11,055 bases of DNA from Elusimicrobia bacterium CG03_land_8_20_14_0_80_50_18. GTDB lineage: Bacteria; CG03. The notes below the pieces were generated by a model, which did not search any database, was not told the DNA's origin, and was given only the letters and a program-made list of their open reading frames with translations. Shown piece by piece: positions 6,757-11,055 of the stretch. Every line of letters begins with the position of its first letter. Within the stretch, counting starts at the first letter, position 1. Position numbers and translations under genes: made by a program. The DNA is taken from contig PEUP01000046.1 of NCBI GenBank assembly GCA_002780705.1, forward strand, positions 1 to 11,055. The letters are read 5' to 3'.

Positions 6757-8027
6757 TACAGGCTCTCCTTTTGAAAAATAATAATTCGATTTGTATTTGT
6801 GCCATTTTTATTATTTTTCACTCCCCAGCAATTGGAAGTTTTAGAAAACAATTGCGAGTTAATCATTATCCCTTTACAAGAGAACCCCGCGTTTAATCCC
6901 AGCGGGACCACATATTCTTCAAGTTTTATTTTACCTCCTCTGATTTCACCCACTTCAAACGCTACCCAGCCATTCAATTTTGTAACCCTAAATAGTTCCT
7001 TAAACACACCAGCCATAACTTGTTGCCAATCTTCAATTTTCTTAGCCATGGTTATTTTTTTCTCAACATTCTTTATATCAATATCATTAAACCAGCACCG
7101 AAGCCAATTATCTTCACCGTATTGCACAACATCTAAAAAAGGCGGCGAAGTAACCGTAAGAGCCACCGTATTATCTTGTATTCTTTTTGTCTTACGCGCA
7201 TCATTGCTGAGAAACAACGCCCCCCTGCCGATTTTTTTCAATCGAGTTACAAGCTCACGATCCACATTTCTTAACAAGGATTTTGACTTGGATAGTATAA
7301 TTTTTCGTATATCTCTGTATCCCGGCATTTGGTTCCGTTCTTTGTTTATTTTTTTTTGCCGTTCGGGCAAAACAGCTTGATTCGGCGGGAGCGTATAAAC
7401 CGAAAAAAAACCTTTAGAGTGTCCGGTTAAACGATTGGTTGCAATCATACGTATCCAGGAATCTATATCATCAGTCTCGCCTGTGTGTTCACGATTTATC
7501 AAATACTCCCTTAATGAAATTATTTCTGCTTCGGTTTTATTATGATAGAACATTGACAAATCCATATCAGCTTTTGCGCTGTAATCGAAATCAATAGAAT
7601 ACAATCTTTCCCTTATTTCAATCAGCTCGGGGATAAACAGGCGAGGGTGAGATATAAGCGCGCTTAAGGGGTTTATGTCATTCGCAATAATATTTCTGTT
7701 CAGAAGAGCCGCCTCAATTACTGCCGTGCCTCGCCCGGCAAATGGGTCATAAACAACATCACCCTCCTTTGTGAGAAGTTTTATAAAAAATGCAGGCAAC
7801 TGAGCCTTAAAACAGGCCCTGTACGATATTTCATGTATTGAATTTGCCCGCCTTTGCTTGGCAGTCCAAAACTCGTTTATGTACTTTATTATTTTATCGC
7901 CCCCATAATCAAAATACTCTAATTTCGTTCTTCTGGGTGCGAGAGGAAACAACTCGGCAGGCGCATCTGAAAACATATATTTTTTCAGATACTCACTGAA
8001 ATTATTATCTGCAACTGCGGCCCTCAT
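6756..8027 (-). CDS. Site-specific DNA methyltransferase, probably N4-cytosine
   Basis: The 423-residue protein is the modification half of the restriction-modification pair and transfers a methyl group from S-adenosylmethionine to DNA. The cofactor motif I is DPFAGRGT (94-101), preceded by a conserved-looking segment around HEISYRACFK (65-74) that may act as motif X. The catalytic motif IV is TSPPF (293-297); the (S/T)SPP form is typical of N4-cytosine enzymes, although N6-adenine activity cannot be excluded. Motif I precedes IV, separated by about 190 residues (100-290) that probably hold the target recognition region, including RLTGHSKGFFSVYTLPPNQ (199-217). The C-terminal part (about 340-420) looks like the remaining core strands. 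The start codon overlaps the lysA stop (ATGA), with no clear Shine-Dalgarno, so translation likely depends on lysA. The sequence is AT-rich (line 7081-7140 counts 21 of 60 GC) and rich in Lys, Asn and Ile, unlike lysA and dapA. The specificity is unknown. Confidence 0.88.
   Translation of the reverse strand: MRAAVADNNFSEYLKKYMFSDAPAELFPLAPRRTKLEYFDYGGDKIIKYINEFWTAKQRRANSIHEISYRACFKAQLPAFFIKLLTKEGDVVYDPFAGRGTAVIEAALLNRNIIANDINPLSALISHPRLFIPELIEIRERLYSIDFDYSAKADMDLSMFYHNKTEAEIISLREYLINREHTGETDDIDSWIRMIATNRLTGHSKGFFSVYTLPPNQAVLPERQKKINKERNQMPGYRDIRKIILSKSKSLLRNVDRELVTRLKKIGRGALFLSNDARKTKRIQDNTVALTVTSPPFLDVVQYGEDNWLRCWFNDIDIKNVEKKITMAKKIEDWQQVMAGVFKELFRVTKLNGWVAFEVGEIRGGKIKLEEYVVPLGLNAGFSCKGIMINSQLFSKTSNCWGVKNNKNGTNTNRIIIFQKESL
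6763..6770 (-). promoter_or_regulatory. Ribosome binding site of the restriction endonuclease
   Basis: AAGGAGAG (minus strand, 6770-6763) overlaps the last codons of the methyltransferase gene. The AAGGAG core ends 8 bases before the endonuclease ATG at 6756, so endonuclease translation can start independently but close to methyltransferase termination. Confidence 0.6.
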
Positions 8028-9253
8028 ATAAGCTTGCGTATGTCTTCGCGCGCTCTTATCAAAACGGCTTTATCCCCGTCGACCATTACTTCAGCCGGCC
8101 GGGCGCGCAGATTATAATTTGAACTCATGGAATAACCGTAAGCCCCGGCGCTCCTGAGCGCGAGGAGTTCTCCCGCGTAAACATTCCGCATCCTGCGCTT
8201 TTTTGCCAGCACATCACCCGACTCGCAGATAGGCCCGACAATATCATAAACACTCTTTTCCCGTTCGGGAAAAATATTCACCGGCAAAATCTCGTGATAA
8301 GCTCCATAGATGCTGGGACGCATTATATCGTTCATACCGCCGTCGGCGACTATGAAATTTTTGCGGCCTGATTTCTTGTTTGATATCACCCTCATCAGCA
8401 GAAGACCCGTGTTGGCGACCAGCACACGGCCCGGCTCTATGATAATTTTAGGCGCGATTTTTGCGGCGTATTTTTTAATTACGGCGGCGTATTTATCAAG
8501 CGTCTCCGGTATCTCGCTCTGATATTTAACGCCTAGCCCCCCGCCGGCATTTATGTATTTCAGCTCAATCCCGGACTTGGCGAGTTTTTTTGAAAAAACA
8601 GCGAGTTTCTGAAGCGCCTCCGCGAAAGGCGCCGTTACGGGAATCTGCGAACCTATGTGCATGTGCATTCCGCAAACATCAACGCTCTCAAGCGAGACCG
8701 CAAGCTTATACGCTTTGAGAGCGTCATCATAGGCCAGACCGAATTTGGATTCTTTCAGGCCCGTGGCGATGTGCGGATGGGTCGGCACAGATATTTCCGG
8801 GTTCACGCGAAAACTCACGCGGGCTCTTGTTTTCAGACTTGCCGCTATCCGGGATATGTTCAAAATATCCTCGACGCTGTCGGCGTTGAGCATCCTGATG
8901 TTCATTTTGAGCGCGAGTTTTATCTCTTCATCCGTCTTGCCGTTCCCGTTGAAAACGATTTTGTCCGCCGGCACAGCCAGTTTGCGCGCGAGAAGCAGTT
9001 CGCCGAGGGAGACGCAGTCCGCGCCTATCCCCTCTTTATTCATCAGAGCCAGAAGCGCGCTGTTGTTGTTGGCCTTGTATGCGAAACATATAAGCGCCCC
9101 CGAAGACCGGAAAGCTCTCTTCACCTCGCTAATATGACGCAAAAGAGTTTTTTTGGAATAAACATACAGGGGTGTCCCGTATTTTTCCGCAAGAGCGCTC
9201 AAGGGTATCCGCTCGGCGAACAATTCGCCGCCGCTGTATTCAAAATAATCCAT
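8024..9253 (-). CDS. lysA: Diaminopimelate decarboxylase LysA
   Basis: LysA is a PLP-dependent, fold-type III decarboxylase that converts meso-diaminopimelate to L-lysine, the last step of the pathway. The 409-residue length is normal. The PLP Schiff-base lysine is Lys60 in FAYKANNN (57-64). Other landmarks are GADCVSLGEL (77-86), HMHIGSQ (197-203), the phosphate-binding NAGGGLG (235-241), EPGR (273-276), the cross-subunit GPICESGD (340-347, Cys343 and Glu344) and YGYSMSSNYN (372-381). The start ATG (9253-9251) lies one base after the stop of the cyclophilin gene, without a strong Shine-Dalgarno, suggesting coupling to it. The stop TGA shares four bases with the methyltransferase start. The C-terminus is intact, so the downstream restriction genes did not truncate it. 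Confidence 0.95.
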   Translation of the reverse strand: MDYFEYSGGELFAERIPLSALAEKYGTPLYVYSKKTLLRHISEVKRAFRSSGALICFAYKANNNSALLALMNKEGIGADCVSLGELLLARKLAVPADKIVFNGNGKTDEEIKLALKMNIRMLNADSVEDILNISRIAASLKTRARVSFRVNPEISVPTHPHIATGLKESKFGLAYDDALKAYKLAVSLESVDVCGMHMHIGSQIPVTAPFAEALQKLAVFSKKLAKSGIELKYINAGGGLGVKYQSEIPETLDKYAAVIKKYAAKIAPKIIIEPGRVLVANTGLLLMRVISNKKSGRKNFIVADGGMNDIMRPSIYGAYHEILPVNIFPEREKSVYDIVGPICESGDVLAKKRRMRNVYAGELLALRSAGAYGYSMSSNYNLRARPAEVMVDGDKAVLIRAREDIRKLI

Positions 9254-9254
9254 A

Positions 9255-9752
9255 TTACTTTAACCGCACACTCATAATCTTATCGCCGGGGGATATCCGC
9301 CCGGCCACATCCAAACCCTCGGTCACATAGCCGAAAATCGTGTATTCACCGTCAAGACGGGGCGCGGAAGAAAGGCATATATAAAACTGACTGCCGTTTG
9401 ACCTCCTGTCCGGATTGACGCTGTCATCCATGCGCGCCATGGCAACCGTGCCCGGCACATGTTTCAATTCAGGATGTATTTCCGGCGGGAGCGTGTAGCC
9501 CGGGCCGCCGGAGCCGTTACCCCGGGGGTCTCCGCCCTGCACTATCACATTCTTCACCACTCTGTGAAAAGTTAAGCCGTCATAAAAGCCCTTTTTTGAG
9601 AGAGTCAGAAAATTGCGCGCTGTCTCCGGCGCGTATTCGTGATACATCTTTACGGCAATGATCCCTTTCTCGGTATTGAGCTCGGCAATAGTGTCCTCGC
9701 CCCTGCACGATAAAAGAGAAAGCGCTATCACAAAAACCCTAAGAAATCTCAC
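9255..9752 (-). CDS. Cyclophilin-type peptidyl-prolyl isomerase, lipoprotein
   Basis: The 165-residue protein is a minimal bacterial cyclophilin that catalyses cis-trans isomerisation of proline peptide bonds and assists protein folding. The N-terminus is a lipoprotein signal peptide ending in lipobox L13-L-S-C16, so the mature protein is probably anchored on the outer face of a membrane. The active site is visible: FHRV (62-65) with Arg64, VQGGDPRGNGSGGPGY (71-86) with Gln72, GTVAMAR (101-107), NGSQFYI (119-125) with Phe123, and LDGEYTIFG (133-141). The cyclosporin-binding Trp of human cyclophilin A is replaced by Arg132, as in many bacterial forms. The start codon is GTG (9752-9750), preceded at four bases by GGGAGG. 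It is the first gene after the 79-bp gap containing a candidate promoter, and sits one base upstream of lysA. Confidence 0.92.
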   Translation of the reverse strand: MRFLRVFVIALSLLSCRGEDTIAELNTEKGIIAVKMYHEYAPETARNFLTLSKKGFYDGLTFHRVVKNVIVQGGDPRGNGSGGPGYTLPPEIHPELKHVPGTVAMARMDDSVNPDRRSNGSQFYICLSSAPRLDGEYTIFGYVTEGLDVAGRISPGDKIMSVRLK

Positions 9753-9787
9753 AAAGCCTCCCTGCTGCCTTCCACATCTTTGTTTTT

Positions 9788-9816
9788 ATCATATTTGACA
9801 CTAAAATAAAAGACAA
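9788..9816 (-). promoter_or_regulatory. Candidate sigma70 promoter for the cyclophilin-lysA-dap-mfd operon
   Basis: In the 79-bp gap between xerD and the cyclophilin gene, the minus strand has TTGTCT (9816-9811; 4 of 6 to TTGACA), a 17-base AT-rich spacer (9810-9794) and TATGAT (9793-9788; 5 of 6 to TATAAT). The leader to the GTG start would be about 30 bases. No terminator hairpin for xerD is evident in the same gap, so readthrough from upstream is also possible. Confidence 0.45.
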
Positions 9817-9831
9817 CAAAAGCTCTCTTCT

Positions 9832-10704
9832 TTATCCGCGGGGATGGAACTGGCGGTGTATCCGGCGGAGCCGCTTTGTGGAAATGTGAGTGTATATTTG
9901 AGTCGTGCTTATCTGCGCGTGGCCGAGCAATTCCTGTATGACGCGAAGATCCGCGCCGTTCTGGAGAAGATGCGTCGCGAAACTGTGCCTGAAAGTGTGC
10001 GGTGTGATACGCCTTGTAATGCCGGAGGCGGCGCAGAGTTTTTTGATTATCTTCCACACGCCCATCCGGCTGAACGGGGCGCCGGAGGGGTTGCGAAACA
10101 GATAATCCCCTTCTCCGGCCGGCGCGGCAAGCAAAAAAGCTTTCACAGCGGAAGAAGCCTTATCGCCCATAGGGACGATTCTTTCTTTGCCTCTTTTCCC
10201 CAGGCATTTGAGAAAACCCACCTCAGGATTGACATCTTTCACCCTTAACGAGATGAGTTCGCTGATCCTCAGACCTGAACCATAGAGCACTTCCACCATC
10301 GCGACATTCCGCAAAGATGTTTTTCTGCCCCGCGCCGCCCGGTTGATAACCTGCTCCACCTCATCAATGCTCAGGACATCCGGCAGATAACTTTCAAGAC
10401 GCGGGCTCCGCAGAGCGGAAGCGGGGTTGCGCTGGGCCAGGCCGTCTTCCACCAGGAATTTCCAGAAACTCCTGAGGGCGCAGATCTTCCTGGCCAGGGT
10501 GCGGGCTGAAACAGCGCTTCTTTTTTTTCTTAAAAAAGCCGTGATATGTTTTTCGCCTATATCGGCGGCGGGGATATCCAGCGTCTGAAAAAATTCTCTG
10601 ATATCTCTCGTGTATGCCTGTATGGTCAGCTTTGACAGCCCCCGCTCCGAAGCGCAGTAATCGCCGTATTCGGCAAAAAGCTCCGCTGCCTTCGCATCAT
10701 CCAT
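9832..10704 (-). CDS. xerD: Tyrosine site-specific recombinase, XerD-like
   Basis: The 290-residue protein has the size and layout of the chromosomal Xer recombinases that resolve chromosome dimers at dif. The N-terminal SAM-like DNA-binding domain (about 1-95) includes ERGLSKLTIQAYTRDIREFF (20-39). The catalytic domain (about 105-290) contains all expected residues: Arg146 in GSGLRISEL, Lys170 (or Lys173) in LGKRGKERIVP, His236 and Arg239 in HTFRHSFATHLL, His262 in LLGHAQISTTQIYTH, and the nucleophile Tyr271. The C-terminal RLRRIHRQFHPRG resembles E. coli XerD more than XerC. An integrase of a mobile element is possible, given the restriction genes nearby, but the size and lack of a long N-terminal arm-binding domain favour Xer. 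The ATG is preceded by a weak GGGGTGA, 20 bases after the type III Res gene. If only one Xer protein exists in the genome, XerH-like naming would be neutral. Confidence 0.85.
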   Translation of the reverse strand: MDDAKAAELFAEYGDYCASERGLSKLTIQAYTRDIREFFQTLDIPAADIGEKHITAFLRKKRSAVSARTLARKICALRSFWKFLVEDGLAQRNPASALRSPRLESYLPDVLSIDEVEQVINRAARGRKTSLRNVAMVEVLYGSGLRISELISLRVKDVNPEVGFLKCLGKRGKERIVPMGDKASSAVKAFLLAAPAGEGDYLFRNPSGAPFSRMGVWKIIKKLCAASGITRRITPHTFRHSFATHLLQNGADLRVIQELLGHAQISTTQIYTHISTKRLRRIHRQFHPRG

Positions 10705-10724
10705 TATGTCTCACCCCGACCGCC

Positions 10725-11055
10725 CTAATCCAATTCTTCAACGGCGCTGACCCGTCTGTATTCCACATCTTCAAATTCATTGAAATGAGCGCGTCCGCAC
10801 TTTATTTTTTGCTGTTCGCTTACTTTTAATTCCTGCCCCGCTGATTTTGTTTCCGCCACAAAGTAAACCGTCTTGTCGTTCTTCTTTATTAAAGCCCAAT
10901 CCGGGTTATAATTCCCTATCGGTGTGACAATTTTAAACCATGGCGGGAGCTTGAAATAAAATTCAATATCCTCTCTGCTTTCGCAGTCTTTGGCAAACTC
11001 GTATTCCACATTTGAATCAAGAGCAACCAGCTTGCTGTAAATCGTCTTATCTTCT
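10725..11055 (-). CDS. Type III restriction endonuclease Res subunit, C-terminal fragment
   Basis: The gene enters from the right edge; the visible frame gives 109 C-terminal residues with no stop before the edge, so the GTG at 11009 is internal rather than a true start. The fragment matches the nuclease end of type III Res proteins: a D-S-N-V-E-Y-E-F-A-K helix (13-22), KLPPWFKIVTPIGNYNPDWA (35-54) with Pro51-Asp52, and YFVAETK (64-70) with Glu68 and Lys70. Together these form the PD-(D/E)XK site. The end, QQKIKCGRAHF (81-91) followed by VEYRRV, is also typical of these C-termini. Res uses an N-terminal helicase domain, not in the window, and works with a Mod methyltransferase, expected further upstream. 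GC in 10861-10980 counts to about 38%, lower than xerD. A related DEAD/DEAH helicase-nuclease of another defence system cannot be excluded. Confidence 0.8.
   Translation of the reverse strand, partial: EDKTIYSKLVALDSNVEYEFAKDCESREDIEFYFKLPPWFKIVTPIGNYNPDWALIKKNDKTVYFVAETKSAGQELKVSEQQKIKCGRAHFNEFEDVEYRRVSAVEELD

Noticed and set aside
6799..7380. Plus-strand open frame of 193 codons opposite the methyltransferase, considered as an R-M controller or antitoxin
   Set aside because: It has no helix-turn-helix or other motif and lies entirely antisense to the conserved methyltransferase core, so it is not a controller protein.
8657..9277. Plus-strand open frame of 206 codons opposite lysA
   Set aside because: It is antisense to a well-supported PLP enzyme, shows no domain and has no convincing ribosome binding site.
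9749..10057. Minus-strand frame running from the xerD 3' end to the cyclophilin start, considered as a small gene
   Set aside because: Most of it overlaps the catalytic end of xerD in another frame, its composition is unstructured, and it has no recognisable domain; the gap is better explained by a promoter.
1..11055. CRISPR array, tRNA, rRNA, insertion sequence
   Set aside because: No regularly spaced repeats, no cloverleaf or rRNA-like segments and no transposase or terminal repeats were seen; nearly all the sequence is accounted for by protein genes.

Overview
The window is a gene-dense stretch of a bacterial chromosome. Every supported gene is on the minus strand, so transcription runs from the right edge (11055) to the left edge (1). 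Two proteins carry lipobox signal peptides, a diaminopimelate (DAP) pathway is present, and a XerD-like recombinase, Mfd and a cyclophilin lie nearby. This suggests a diderm bacterium with moderate GC content. I cannot place the phylum from the sequence; an uncultured lineage such as Elusimicrobiota or Omnitrophota would fit, but that is only a guess.

Reading in transcription order: (1) 11055-10725 is the C-terminal end of a type III restriction endonuclease (Res) subunit, cut by the window edge. (2) 10704-9832 is a XerD-like tyrosine recombinase. (3) A 79-bp gap (9831-9753) holds a plausible sigma70-type promoter. (4) A tightly packed run follows: cyclophilin lipoprotein, lysA, DNA methyltransferase, restriction endonuclease, dapA, dapB, an ankyrin-repeat lipoprotein and mfd. 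The spacings in this run are +1, -4, -1, -4, -1, -4 and +21 bases. (5) A second 79-bp gap (162-84) holds a strong sigma70-like promoter inside a near-perfect inverted repeat. (6) The first 27 codons of an excisionase/MerR-type helix-turn-helix gene run off the left edge.

Functionally, dapA and dapB commit aspartate semialdehyde to the DAP branch and lysA performs its last step (DAP to lysine). The operon therefore serves peptidoglycan and lysine synthesis; the middle DAP steps are not in this window. Mfd couples transcription to repair. The cyclophilin and the ankyrin protein are predicted to be membrane-anchored outside the cytoplasm.

The most unusual feature is a two-gene restriction-modification system. 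It pairs an N4-cytosine-type methyltransferase with a PD-(D/E)XK nuclease and sits between lysA and dapA. It is markedly AT-richer than its neighbours, yet is joined to them by ATGA stop/start overlaps on both sides, so a horizontally acquired R-M pair appears to be translationally coupled into a core biosynthetic operon. A second restriction gene (type III Res) begins just 20 bp upstream of xerD. No gene-free stretch exceeds 79 bp.
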